Positions 16,769 to 24,837 of a stretch of DNA of 64,000 bases are shown one piece after another. The translations under genes were made by a program, and so were the position numbers. The notes under the pieces are model-generated. The model ran no database searches. It worked only from the letters and a program-made list of their open reading frames with translations, and was not told the origin of the DNA. The stretch is from contig JAGOTD010000004.1 in the NCBI GenBank assembly GCA_018061945.1, positions 54,185-118,184 of the forward strand. The letters run 5' to 3'. Each line of letters begins with the position of its first letter. Position 1 is the stretch's first letter. The DNA comes from Candidatus Peribacteraceae bacterium (lineage in GTDB: Bacteria > Patescibacteriota > Gracilibacteria > Peribacterales > Peribacteraceae).

Positions 16769-18124
16769 ATGAGGAATCTTCCCTATAATAGCCATATATC
16801 AGCAATCCTCATCCGCGGCGGCCATATTGTTTCGTCCAAAGGAATGCAGTTGGCGGATCTGCTGTACGAAGATGGAGTTATAAAAAAAATAGGCGATAAT
16901 CTTGAGTCTGAGCCACACGCCGATCTCGTCGAAGCCGAAGGTATGTTGCTCTTTCCGGGGCTTATCGATTGTCACGTGCATTTTCGCGAGCCGGGCTTGG
17001 AACACAAAGCAACGCTCGAAAGCGAATCGCACTCTGCGCGGCTTGGCGGCATTACGACGGTCTGCGAAATGCCCAATACTATTCCGCCAACTGTTACGAT
17101 CGCAGCGTTTGCCGATAAAGTACGACGAGCAGAAAAAGTGCGGGGGTTCGATTTCCATTTCTTTTTTGGTATCACGCAAGCGGCGCATTTGCATGCCCTG
17201 CGCGAACTGTGGACGGGGGAATCTGCCGAGCTGAAGCGCCTGAAAAAATATTGTTGTGGCGTAAAATTGTTTCTCGATCATTCAACTGGCGATCAAATGG
17301 TTGCACGCGAACTCATCGATGATATTTTTTCTACCTGCTCAGAATTATCAATTCCACTCGTCGCACACTGCGAAGATCCGGAGATGAATGCAGCGGCTGC
17401 AAAAGCTAATAAAAATACAGACATCAGTACTCACTCTGTTATACGCCCGCCAGAGTCCGAGGCTGCATCCATTGCATTCGCGCTCGAGAAAGTTCGTACA
17501 CATGGAACGGCATTGCACATTGCGCACTTATCAACCAAACAAGGAATTGAACTCGTACGCGTTGCCAAAAATGAAGGATTGCCCGTTACATGCGAGGCGT
17601 GCCCGCATCATTTATTGCTTTCTACCGACGATTATTCGTGGCTTGGGACACGCGGGAAAATGAATCCACCACTGCGAACTGCCGATCACTTGAAAATATT
17701 ATGGGAAGGCATTGCTGATCGTACTGTCGATTGCGTGTCGACGGATCATGCACCGCATACAATCGAAGAAAAAAATGCGCTGGAAGCTCTCAAGGCGCCA
17801 AGTGGTGTGCCGGGAGTGGAGACGATGGTGCCGCTGCTTTTGAGTGTCGCGGCTGGGAATTGGTCTAGGCACGAAGTACGAATTACGAATGACGAATTAC
17901 GAATTACGCCGGAAGATATTCTTCGGCTTTGTTTTATCAATCCAAATAAAATTTTCTCACTTGGGCGTGAAGAAATTTTTGAGGGGGCGAAGACTCCGAT
18001 TGCTATTATCGATCCATCTGTAGAGTGGACAATCAGCGCCGAAAATCAGCACAGCAAATGCGGATGGACGCCGTACGAAGGCTGGAACGTGACCGGAAAA
18101 GTTATGCAGATTGTAGGATCTTAA
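16769..18124 (+). CDS. pyrC: Dihydroorotase
   Basis: PyrC closes carbamoyl aspartate to dihydroorotate. The protein shows the amidohydrolase signatures of type I dihydroorotase: DCHVHFREPG (metal-binding HxH, residues 69 and 71), EMPNTIPP, GVKLFLDHSTG (bridging Lys), VAHCEDPEM, HIAHLST, CPHHLLL and STDHAPH (catalytic Asp). From the ATG at 16769 it is 451 aa. However, a TATAAT box lies inside this frame at 16784-16789, and the family-typical start (ILIRGG) falls just after an ATA codon at 16796, so the true start may be there. Residues about 366-381 (SRHEVRITNDELRIT) are encoded by a copy of the dispersed ACGAATT repeat. The 3' end overlaps the convergent HAD gene by 23 bp. Confidence 0.93.
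   Translation: MRNLPYNSHISAILIRGGHIVSSKGMQLADLLYEDGVIKKIGDNLESEPHADLVEAEGMLLFPGLIDCHVHFREPGLEHKATLESESHSARLGGITTVCEMPNTIPPTVTIAAFADKVRRAEKVRGFDFHFFFGITQAAHLHALRELWTGESAELKRLKKYCCGVKLFLDHSTGDQMVARELIDDIFSTCSELSIPLVAHCEDPEMNAAAAKANKNTDISTHSVIRPPESEAASIAFALEKVRTHGTALHIAHLSTKQGIELVRVAKNEGLPVTCEACPHHLLLSTDDYSWLGTRGKMNPPLRTADHLKILWEGIADRTVDCVSTDHAPHTIEEKNALEALKAPSGVPGVETMVPLLLSVAAGNWSRHEVRITNDELRITPEDILRLCFINPNKIFSLGREEIFEGAKTPIAIIDPSVEWTISAENQHSKCGWTPYEGWNVTGKVMQIVGS
16784..16789 (+). promoter_or_regulatory. -10 box within the annotated start of pyrC
   Basis: TATAAT followed after 6 bp by the in-frame ATA codon at 16796. The spacing equals that of several leaderless genes here. The -35 region is poor. 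Confidence 0.5.
17868..17909. repeat. ACGAATT-type repeat inserted in frame in pyrC
   Basis: About five degenerate heptamers (ACGAAGT, ACGAATT, ACGAATG, ACGAATT, ACGAATT) lie inside the coding sequence without breaking the frame. Confidence 0.85.
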
Positions 18125-18746
18125 CGAGGTCTTCTAGGTTATCAGTTGCCAGCTTAGCACTGAGATGTGCATTTGGTCCGGTATGAGTATGACGCACAAG
18201 GCAGCTGACCATTCCGGCTGCATTCGCAGCCTCTACATCAATTTGCTGATCGCCAACATAGAGGCAGCGGCGAGGATCAACTTTCATTTTATTGGCGGCA
18301 AGAGTTAAGCCGTATGGATTTGGTTTCATTTTTTCCGCTAATTCGTCGGCAGTAATAATGGTGTCGATGTAGCGATCAAATTTCATATGGTCATTCATGG
18401 CATCGACATATCGTTTGAATGCACCAGTCACAATTCCTGTCTTGGTTTTATCTTTTATGTATGCAAGAAGTGGCTCTGCTCCTTGTCGCCAAGATGTCTG
18501 TTTCTTAAGCAGCTGAACATAAATATCGTCACGCTTTTTTCGTATGGCCGTTTCATTTTCTGCGTCAATCGAATAGTGAGCCATCCACTGCGGAATAGTC
18601 CATCCTGTCTGGTACAGCTTGGCAAATTCGGCGCGGGTCATTTTGATTTTTACGATAGCAAAAGCCTCGATGCACGCCTGTTCGTAGAGATCGAGCGTTT
18701 CCACCAGCGTGCCGTCTAAGTCGAAGATGATGGCGTGGAAATTCAT
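18102..18746 (-). CDS. HAD-superfamily phosphatase (phosphoglycolate phosphatase-like)
   Basis: The 214-aa protein has the HAD motifs in order: I, IIFDLDGTLVET (nucleophile Asp); II, GIVTGAFKR; III, Lys in KMKPNPYGL; IV, CLYVGDQQIDVEAANAAG. The helical cap between motifs I and II is of the C1 type seen in Gph/PgmB-like enzymes. Substrates of such enzymes are small phosphate monoesters; the exact one cannot be read from sequence. It overlaps pyrC tail to tail by 23 bp. Upstream lies an inverted arrangement of AGCGATAAGC repeats. Confidence 0.85.
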   Translation of the reverse strand: MNFHAIIFDLDGTLVETLDLYEQACIEAFAIVKIKMTRAEFAKLYQTGWTIPQWMAHYSIDAENETAIRKKRDDIYVQLLKKQTSWRQGAEPLLAYIKDKTKTGIVTGAFKRYVDAMNDHMKFDRYIDTIITADELAEKMKPNPYGLTLAANKMKVDPRRCLYVGDQQIDVEAANAAGMVSCLVRHTHTGPNAHLSAKLATDNLEDLVKILQSA

Positions 18747-18751
18747 GGGAG

Positions 18752-18830
18752 AGCGAAAAGCGATAAGCGGGGAGCGGTAAGCGATAAGTTTCCTTACCGT
18801 TTTTCGCTTCTAGCTTACCGCTTGTTCGTC
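18752..18830. repeat. Inverted arms of AGCGATAAGC-type repeats
   Basis: The left arm (18752-18790) has degenerate AGCGATAAGC/AGCGGTAAGC units and the right arm (18794-18830) the complement (CTTACCGCTT type), so the pair can form an imperfect hairpin upstream of the HAD gene and downstream of RNase J. Confidence 0.75.
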
Positions 18831-18861
18831 TTAATGTAACGAGCTGATTGCTCAACTGTCT

Positions 18862-20781
18862 TTATACCTCAATAATAATTGGCATGATCATTGGTTCGCG
18901 GTCGAGTTTTTTACTGAAGAATCTCCAGAGAGCACTCGTTACTTCGCGCTTTAAGTTCCCGATCGATTTCTCGCCACGAGCGAGAGAATCTTCGTAGGTC
19001 TTGCGGATGATTTGTGTTGCCTGCTTATTGATATCGGCTTGCTCGGAACCGTACACGAATCCGCGCGAGAGAATGAGTGGGTCTGAGACCATCCGCAGAC
19101 TCTCTGCGTAGACTTTGATGGTGGCTACAAACACGCCTGCGTTGGTCATCATCCGACGATCATCGAGAATGCGTTCGCCATCGCCACCTGCACCACGACC
19201 ATCGATAATAATATCGTTGGCGGTGAGCTTGTGCTTGGACCTGCGAGCAGCACCTTGTGCGTCGAACTCAAGAATTTCGCCGTTGGTCAGCAAGTGCACT
19301 TGGTTTTCCTGGTAGCCGATACTCTTGGCGAGATCGGCATGCGCAGCGCGCATGTAGGGTTCGCCGTGCTCCGGAATAATATGCTTGGCTCGCACAAGGC
19401 GGTGCATCAGCATGATGTCATTCTGGTAGCCGTGACCGGTTGTGTGCAAAGCGAGTTCCTGGTTGGTAAATACTTTTGCACCCATGAGGTGCAGGTTATT
19501 CACTACCTTTGCAACTGCACGCTCGTTTCCCAGAATTGGGTTGGAGCTCAAGATAACCGTGTCACCTTTTTTCATATGAATATGTTGATGTGTGCCGAGT
19601 CCCATGCGAGCGAGACTTGCGCGCTCTTCGCCCTGCGAACCGGTTGTGAGAATTAAGACTTCGCGATCGGGAATCTTTTCCATGCCCGGTCCCACTTTGC
19701 GGATCATGCCGCGGGGAACCTGGATATAGCCAAGACTCTGGGCGATTTCGATGTTCTCTTCCATCGAGCGGCCCGAGACAAATACCTTGCGGTTGAGTGT
19801 CTTGGCGTGTTCGATGACTTGCTGCAAGCGATTGAGAAGCGAGCTGAATGTGGAGACAATCAAACGGCCCTTGGCGTCGCGCATTAGGTTAAAGAGTGTT
19901 TCGGAAATGGCTTTTTCGCTGAGTGCGTTTCCTGGCTTGGTTGCGTTGGTCGAATCCGCGATAATCGCGAGTACTCCTTCGTCGCCAAGTTCTGCCAGAC
20001 GCTGAAAGTCGGCAGGTGGCTCGTTCATCGGCGTTAAGTCGAACTTAAAGTCGCCAGTGTGCAGAATCTTTCCATATGGTGTATGGATGGCAACGGCAGC
20101 GGAGTCGGGGATACTGTGTGTCACTCGTAAAAATTCGACTTGAACCGGACCGAGCATCACTTTGTCGCCGAAGTTCACGGTATTCAGGCGGGATTTGCTG
20201 GTGAGTTTTTCCTCATCCAGACGCTTTTTGACAAACGCCATAGTCAGGCGAGTGCCATAACAAGGTGGGAAATGGAGCTGTGGCAGCAAGTGCTGCACGG
20301 CGCCAATATGGTCTAGGTGACCGTGGGTAAAGATAACGGCTTTGATGCGATTTTCTTTGCCCTTAAGCGAGCTGATATCGGGGATAAGGTAGTCGATACC
20401 TGGCATGTTCTCCTCGGGAAATTGTAGCCCTAGGTCGACAATATAGAGGTCGCCATCGACGTCGATGACCATACAGTTGCGGCCGACTTCCTCGAAGCCG
20501 CCGAGCGGATAAATGCGCAGACCCTTGCCCGATGCAGGCGCTGCGTGCGGTCCCTTTGGACCTGGTTTTGGCTGTCCGCCTTGCCCCGAATGTTTGGGGT
20601 GCTGCTGATGCTGACGAGGCTGCTGATTATGCGGCTTCGATGCATGTGGCTGCGAAGGGGGTACAGGTTTGCCGGTGTTTTGCGAAGCTTGCACTGGAGA
20701 CGCTTTTGCGTCTGCAGCGGGAGTAGCGGCGCCCTCTGGGCTACCTACTACTTTCTTCACCCAATCTTGAACTGATTTCAT
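18862..20781 (-). CDS. rnj: Ribonuclease J
   Basis: RNase J is a metallo-beta-lactamase/beta-CASP nuclease that matures and degrades RNA by endo- and 5'-exonuclease activity. The protein is 639 aa against about 555 for the Bacillus enzymes. The extra length is an N-terminal extension (residues 1-85) rich in Gln, Pro, His and Lys, probably disordered and possibly RNA-binding. The core starts LRIYPLGGFEEVGRNCMVID. The metal site is THGHLDHIGA (residues 152-161), with HSIPDSAAVAI and HTGDFKFDLTP after it; the beta-CASP region has STFSSLLNRLQQ and ILTTGSQGEERASL, and then TTGHGYQNDIMLM and PEHGEPYM. CPR and Gram-positive-type bacteria often use RNase J in place of RNase E. It is divergent from the PP2C-like gene. 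Confidence 0.95.
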   Translation of the reverse strand: MKSVQDWVKKVVGSPEGAATPAADAKASPVQASQNTGKPVPPSQPHASKPHNQQPRQHQQHPKHSGQGGQPKPGPKGPHAAPASGKGLRIYPLGGFEEVGRNCMVIDVDGDLYIVDLGLQFPEENMPGIDYLIPDISSLKGKENRIKAVIFTHGHLDHIGAVQHLLPQLHFPPCYGTRLTMAFVKKRLDEEKLTSKSRLNTVNFGDKVMLGPVQVEFLRVTHSIPDSAAVAIHTPYGKILHTGDFKFDLTPMNEPPADFQRLAELGDEGVLAIIADSTNATKPGNALSEKAISETLFNLMRDAKGRLIVSTFSSLLNRLQQVIEHAKTLNRKVFVSGRSMEENIEIAQSLGYIQVPRGMIRKVGPGMEKIPDREVLILTTGSQGEERASLARMGLGTHQHIHMKKGDTVILSSNPILGNERAVAKVVNNLHLMGAKVFTNQELALHTTGHGYQNDIMLMHRLVRAKHIIPEHGEPYMRAAHADLAKSIGYQENQVHLLTNGEILEFDAQGAARRSKHKLTANDIIIDGRGAGGDGERILDDRRMMTNAGVFVATIKVYAESLRMVSDPLILSRGFVYGSEQADINKQATQIIRKTYEDSLARGEKSIGNLKREVTSALWRFFSKKLDREPMIMPIIIEV

Positions 20782-20929
20782 TACTATGTTGGAAATAAAT
20801 ATGTCGTGACGTACGTATCACTGTCCCTATCGTACTCGTGATCAGAATAAATAGCAAGCACTTCATTTGTCGTGTAGAGGACTTTTTGGCTTGTAGTCAA
20901 TGAGTTATTGGTTTTATTTTGAGGAAACA

Positions 20930-21115
20930 AAGGACTCAAAAGACTCAGAGGACTCAAAGGAATGATGTGCATTATCCCTTCAAAAAAAAGAGCGGCATTT
21001 TTATCCTGAGTAGAACGAAGGACTAGCCGCGGCGTTCAATGTGTATTGATTTTTTGCAGCAAAATATGCGCAAGCGAGGTCGTCGGGACTGGTACATAAA
21101 AACGATGGCATCGTG
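20930..21115. repeat. Composite intergenic repeat, copy 1
   Basis: Modules in order: GACTCAAAG-type repeats, a GCATTAT stretch, and ATGCGCAAGCGAGGTCGTCG (21066-21085) followed by a GGCATCGTG block. The same order recurs at 25648-25815. Confidence 0.75.
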
Positions 21116-21235
21116 GTGGGTGCTTTTTGCTAATTTTGATACATCACCGCGCCCGCGGTGTCTCGATATATTCTGCCGCTGAAAGTTTTGATGCCATTGA
21201 TCCGGCATCAAATTCTGACGACCTCGCTTGCGCAT
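21066..21235. repeat. Large inverted repeat
   Basis: ATGCGCAAGCGAGGTCGTC at 21066-21084 has its exact reverse complement at 21217-21235 (19 bp). Inner blocks GATGGCAT (21104) and GATGCCAT (21190) also pair. A long hairpin with a loop of about 77 bp is possible. Confidence 0.85.
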
Positions 21236-21453
21236 CAAATCTCTCAATCATATGTAAGTATCAATCGACTTGCGAAGCAAATGTGATTCTTGAGTGTTCA
21301 TACGGCTTCGCAGGAACGATAAAGTCATATTGAATGAAGAATTGAATTACATCAGATTTTTGCTACGCCGCTATCGATGGTTTTGTATTGCAATTTGGTA
21401 TTACCTTGTCTTGCTTGCTCGCAGCTTCCCGTACGTGTACCCTTTTTTCCTGT

Positions 21454-23478
21454 ATGAAGGTTACTGTCTCAACAGGTCACACCAAAGCTCCTGCCAGCAC
21501 TCTTTTGGTGCCAATCGTTCTTGGCGATAGCAAAGGTGAGCAGGTTTTTTTCCTCATTCAAAGTGAGGGAAAGCCGGGTGGAACGGGAAATTTGCAGGAA
21601 GAGTGCGTCGCGGTTCTCACGCATAGCGTGCTCGAAGGCGAAGGCGATGCGTACACGCGTTTGGAAAGCGCGCTCAAAGAACTTAATGGACTACTCAAGG
21701 GATTCCAGCTGACCGACGCTGTCAAAGATGTGAGCTCGATTGTGGGGTTGCTGGAAGCAGATGGCAATTTGCATTTGTCGCATGTAGGGCGGTCTGAGGC
21801 GTATTTGATCCGCGAGGGGGTGGCGACGCAAATTACCGAATACAGCCGCGGCAAGCAGCCATCGTCTTTTTTGCATATTGTCACCGGCCCAATCGACAGT
21901 GGCGACAATGTACTGCTCTCCACGCAGCGATTGCTGCGCGAATTTACACCAGCGCAATTGTCTCAGTTGGTCGTAAACGAAGACGAGCCGCTCGATGAAA
22001 TTATCTCCACACTCGAAGCCGAAAAAGAAGCAGCGTGCATTATCCATCTGTCTGTTCCGCAGGGCGCTGCCAAAAAAGAGACGGAGTTGCCAGCTCCTGC
22101 TGCTCGTATGGCTGCGAGGCAAGACGGTCGCAGGTCTGCACGTAGACAGGCAGCGAATAATCCGGTTGCCGCGTTTCTCTCATCCGTTCAGCTGCCAAGT
22201 TTTTCGGGTGTACCAGGTATCGGCAAAATGAAAGCGCGCGTGGGGAGTAAGGTATCACACGCAAAAAACAAAGGCGGAAAATACGTGAGTGGGTTTTTGG
22301 AGGATCTGTCGGACCCTAAGCGCAAGCGCAAGGCGCACTTGTTGCTCCTTGCCGGTGCTGCTGGTCTATTTTTGATTGTGTGGCTGATTATTCAAGTCTC
22401 ACTCATCAGCCAGAAAAGCCAAAGCCGTGGCGAACTCGCTGCACTCATTACCCAAATCAACGCTGATATTCAGACAGCGGACAATCGCAAATTGGCCGGC
22501 GATACCGATAGTGCCAATGCTATTTTGAAGCGAGCCGAAGATCGGGCTCATCAGGTGATGGCCAATGAAACCGGTTTGTACCGCAGCGACGCACTCAACT
22601 TGCTCGACAAAATTCGTTCCAAGCGCGAGGAGATGAATAACATTACGCGCATTCCGCCGCGCGTGATGGCGAACTTGAGTGCCAAGAAATCCGATGTCAG
22701 TGCGCAGGGAATGATCGGTATTGCCGACGGCGAATTCGTGGTCTACGACCGCCAAGATTTGTATCGTGTGCTGCTCAATTCGGTCGATGGCCCCACGCGC
22801 CTCAATACCGAAGAGCTGATTGTCGATGGCGCCGATTTCCAGCGCTTCCAGTCGACGATTTATCTCACAACCGGTAACAGCGTCATTGAGGTAAATAACA
22901 ATCAGCCGACTATCATGAAAACCGAAGATACGAGCGGCTGGGTGACGGGCGTCGATGTCAAAACGTATCTGCGCAACATGTACATTTTGTCGCCAGAGCG
23001 CAAGCAGATCTACAAGTACGAACATCTCTCGGGCCGCTTCGGTCCTTCGGCGGAATATAACGTGAACGGCGACTTAACGGGCGCGATCGATATGGTGATT
23101 ACCGGTCCGATCTACGTGCTCAAAGAAACGACACCCGCAACGGCAACGGTGTCTGGTGGTCGCGAAGTCATCAAGTTGCTGCGCGGAGAAAAGCAGAGTT
23201 TCTCTATTCGCAATCTTCCGCCTAGCGCGCTCAACGGTGTCACGAAAATCTTCAAGTCCAGCCCAAGCGGTAACTTCTACTTCTTGGATCCAACCAGCAA
23301 GCGCGTGATTGTCACGACTAACGACGGCGACCTGGGCGACTCGCTGTACATCCGTCAGTACGTGCTCGATTCCGACCAAGTCGGCAAGTTGCAGGATGTC
23401 TATGCCAATCCCGATGACTCTCGTTTGTACGTGCTCGATGAGAAGCGGGTGTATTCCATTGATTTGCAGGCGAGGTAG
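21454..23478 (+). CDS. PP2C-like domain membrane protein with extracytoplasmic propeller-like domain
   Basis: The protein is 674 aa from the ATG at 21454 (MKVTVSTGHTKAP); the frame is open 66 bp further up. Residues 1-220 resemble a divergent PP2C-type phosphatase: LSHVGRSEAYLIREG, ITEYSRGKQ, and DSGDNVLLSTQRLLREF, comparable with the GDxxLLxTDGL motif but with the metal-binding Asp residues largely replaced, so activity is doubtful. A basic linker leads to one membrane helix (LLLLAGAAGLFLIVWLIIQV, about residues 310-332). A short coiled region and a C-terminal beta-rich domain with propeller-like repeats (VYDRQDLYRV, MYILSPERKQIYKYE, LYVLDEKRVYSID) follow. It could link an outside sensor to an inside enzyme-like domain. 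I recognise no named family. Confidence 0.65.
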   Translation: MKVTVSTGHTKAPASTLLVPIVLGDSKGEQVFFLIQSEGKPGGTGNLQEECVAVLTHSVLEGEGDAYTRLESALKELNGLLKGFQLTDAVKDVSSIVGLLEADGNLHLSHVGRSEAYLIREGVATQITEYSRGKQPSSFLHIVTGPIDSGDNVLLSTQRLLREFTPAQLSQLVVNEDEPLDEIISTLEAEKEAACIIHLSVPQGAAKKETELPAPAARMAARQDGRRSARRQAANNPVAAFLSSVQLPSFSGVPGIGKMKARVGSKVSHAKNKGGKYVSGFLEDLSDPKRKRKAHLLLLAGAAGLFLIVWLIIQVSLISQKSQSRGELAALITQINADIQTADNRKLAGDTDSANAILKRAEDRAHQVMANETGLYRSDALNLLDKIRSKREEMNNITRIPPRVMANLSAKKSDVSAQGMIGIADGEFVVYDRQDLYRVLLNSVDGPTRLNTEELIVDGADFQRFQSTIYLTTGNSVIEVNNNQPTIMKTEDTSGWVTGVDVKTYLRNMYILSPERKQIYKYEHLSGRFGPSAEYNVNGDLTGAIDMVITGPIYVLKETTPATATVSGGREVIKLLRGEKQSFSIRNLPPSALNGVTKIFKSSPSGNFYFLDPTSKRVIVTTNDGDLGDSLYIRQYVLDSDQVGKLQDVYANPDDSRLYVLDEKRVYSIDLQAR

Positions 23479-23479
23479 G

Positions 23480-23640
23480 AGTGAGGGCTGGGGTTAAGGG
23501 TTTGGGTTGGGGGCTCATCTTCATGATCAGTGAGACGCTCCAAACGGTTTGCGTATAAGTGAATATCAGAATGTTATGATTGTACGAGAGTTGCCGGAGC
23601 GTCTTTACGTTGGGAGTTGGTTTTTGGTGGTTGGGATTTT
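23480..23640. repeat. GGGTTAGGG- and TTGGGAGTTGG-type repeats flanking an element
   Basis: GGGGTTAAGGGTTTGGG-like sequence at about 23488-23515 and GTTGGGAGTTGG-like sequence at 23609-23640, on either side of the stem-bounded element at 23531-23608. Confidence 0.7.
23531..23608. other. Stem-bounded repeated element, copy 2 (78 bp)
   Basis: Starts GAGACGCTCC and ends GCCGGAGCGTCTTTAC; GACGCTCC pairs with GGAGCGTC. The interior differs from the other copies but the length is nearly the same. Confidence 0.65.
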
Positions 23641-23680
23641 CTACGAGTCTTCTTATGAAGCCGCCATCTCATGCTAATCT

Positions 23681-24067
23681 ATGCCTATGCTCCGTATCAT
23701 GGTCTTCGGCACGTTTGATCACTTTCATCCTGGTCATAAGTTTGTCTTAGACGAAGCAGGTAAGCGCGGAGAGGTGGTTGTGGTTGTCGCAACCGATATC
23801 CATGTACAGCAGATTAAGGGCCGCGCACCGGACCAGGACCAGTCGAAGCGCATCAGTATCTTGCAATCGCAGTACCCTATTTACACAATCGCGCTTGGCG
23901 ATCCACAGGACTTCATGGTGCCTATCACGCATTATAAGCCCGATCTGATTCTACTCGGCTACGATCAACAGATGCCGCCGGGAGTATCGATTGATGATTT
24001 GCCGTGCCCAATCGAGCGTCTGGCTGCATTTGAGCCGGAGAAGCATAAGAGCAGCTTGAGGAGGTAA
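23681..24067 (+). CDS. Cytidylyltransferase-family nucleotidyltransferase
   Basis: The 128-aa protein has the family signature GTFDHFHPGHKFVLDEA (the GxFDxxHxGH nucleotide-binding motif) and DLILLGYDQ. It lacks the classic ISSTxIR motif, and its C-terminal end is short. Length and motifs fit the TagD (glycerol-3-phosphate cytidylyltransferase) or archaeal RibL (FAD synthase) type. The reaction would join a nucleotide to a small phosphate compound with release of pyrophosphate; which one is not determined by sequence. A second in-frame ATG lies 6 bp downstream. It follows the stem-bounded element. Confidence 0.8.
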   Translation: MPMLRIMVFGTFDHFHPGHKFVLDEAGKRGEVVVVVATDIHVQQIKGRAPDQDQSKRISILQSQYPIYTIALGDPQDFMVPITHYKPDLILLGYDQQMPPGVSIDDLPCPIERLAAFEPEKHKSSLRR

Positions 24068-24068
24068 T

Positions 24069-24161
24069 GTATGTATTGTAGGTACGGTAAGTAAGGTAAG
24101 TAGGCCATTTTTTGGCTATGCACCTACAATACTTACTATACGTACCTTACCTACCGTACCT
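24069..24161. repeat. Inverted arms of GTAGGTAAG-type repeats
   Basis: The left arm (24069-24102) has GTAGGTACGGTAAGTAAGG-like sequence. The right arm (24121-24161) has its complement type (ACCTACAATACTTAC, CCTTACCTACCG). The arms flank a short loop between two genes and resemble 26169-26253. Confidence 0.8.
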
Positions 24162-24169
24162 TTCTCCAA

Positions 24170-24198
24170 TTGAATTAAAACGCGAAAAATGCTATACT
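24170..24198 (+). promoter_or_regulatory. Promoter giving a leaderless transcript
   Basis: -35 TTGAAT (24170-24175), 17-bp spacer, -10 TATACT (24193-24198). The ATG at 24205 follows after 6 bp. Confidence 0.8.
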
Positions 24199-24204
24199 AA
24201 TCCG

Positions 24205-24828
24205 ATGACTTTCTCCAAACACCCACTTTTTAAACAAATTGCTGGCGGCATCCTCGGTATGGGGGTGGCGATGGGAGCGTACTTTGCTATTCAGTTCACA
24301 GCCACCTCGCAGATCTCCGCGCTTCTTGTAGGCGGCGATCCGCGCATTACGAATAATGCGGCAGATGTACGTGTCAGCGATAAACAAGCTGATCCAGAAT
24401 TTATCGCTCGTCTTGCATCGAAGGCCAAGCAGGTAGCGGCTCAGCAAGATCCAAGCGCTACAGCAATCGAAGATGCGACAGCAGCGCGTCTGGCTCGTCG
24501 TAAACAGCTCGATCAATACGCATCTATCGCGCAGCCAGCGGTAGTGTCGTCCATTGCATCCTCCACTGCGATCATCAGTGCCAACGAGCAGGCACGTATT
24601 GCCAAGCGACTTCAGCAAAATGGTCTCACGGCGCAGGACGTTGCCACAAATCAGGTTGCCCCAACGCAGACTTTGCATAGCGGTGCGGACGTAAGTCACT
24701 CGGGGAATTTGAGTCAGACAGGTGTAGAGCTGCCGCTGCTGGCCTTTTTAGCCTTGATTGCAACATCGAGCCTTTATCTCGTTCCTATGGGGCGAACTTT
24801 GTTTGCTATAGAGGAGACGAAAAACTAG
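24205..24828 (+). CDS. Hypothetical membrane-anchored protein
   Basis: I recognise no family. The 207-aa protein has an N-terminal membrane segment (IAGGILGMGVAMGAYFAIQF), an Ala/Gln-rich helical middle part and a C-terminal hydrophobic segment (LPLLAFLALIATSSLYLVP). The middle part is therefore probably outside the membrane with both ends anchored. The start at 24205 is set by a promoter whose -10 lies 6 bp upstream; the frame itself is open to 24112. It ends 9 bp before the prepilin peptidase and is probably co-transcribed with it, so a role in pilus assembly is possible but unproven. Confidence 0.6.
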   Translation: MTFSKHPLFKQIAGGILGMGVAMGAYFAIQFTATSQISALLVGGDPRITNNAADVRVSDKQADPEFIARLASKAKQVAAQQDPSATAIEDATAARLARRKQLDQYASIAQPAVVSSIASSTAIISANEQARIAKRLQQNGLTAQDVATNQVAPTQTLHSGADVSHSGNLSQTGVELPLLAFLALIATSSLYLVPMGRTLFAIEETKN

Positions 24829-24837
24829 TATAAGGGG

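Larger units (their letters stand above)
20782..21453. other. 672-bp intergenic region rich in repeats, between divergent genes
   Basis: Holds GACTCAAAG-type repeats (about 20930-20962), a composite repeat shared with 25648-25815, a large inverted repeat (21066-21235) and a smaller hairpin, TGCGAAGC (21271-21278) with GCTTCGCA (21305-21312). No convincing coding frame was found. Promoters for both flanking genes should lie here, but I could not place them with confidence. Confidence 0.6.
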
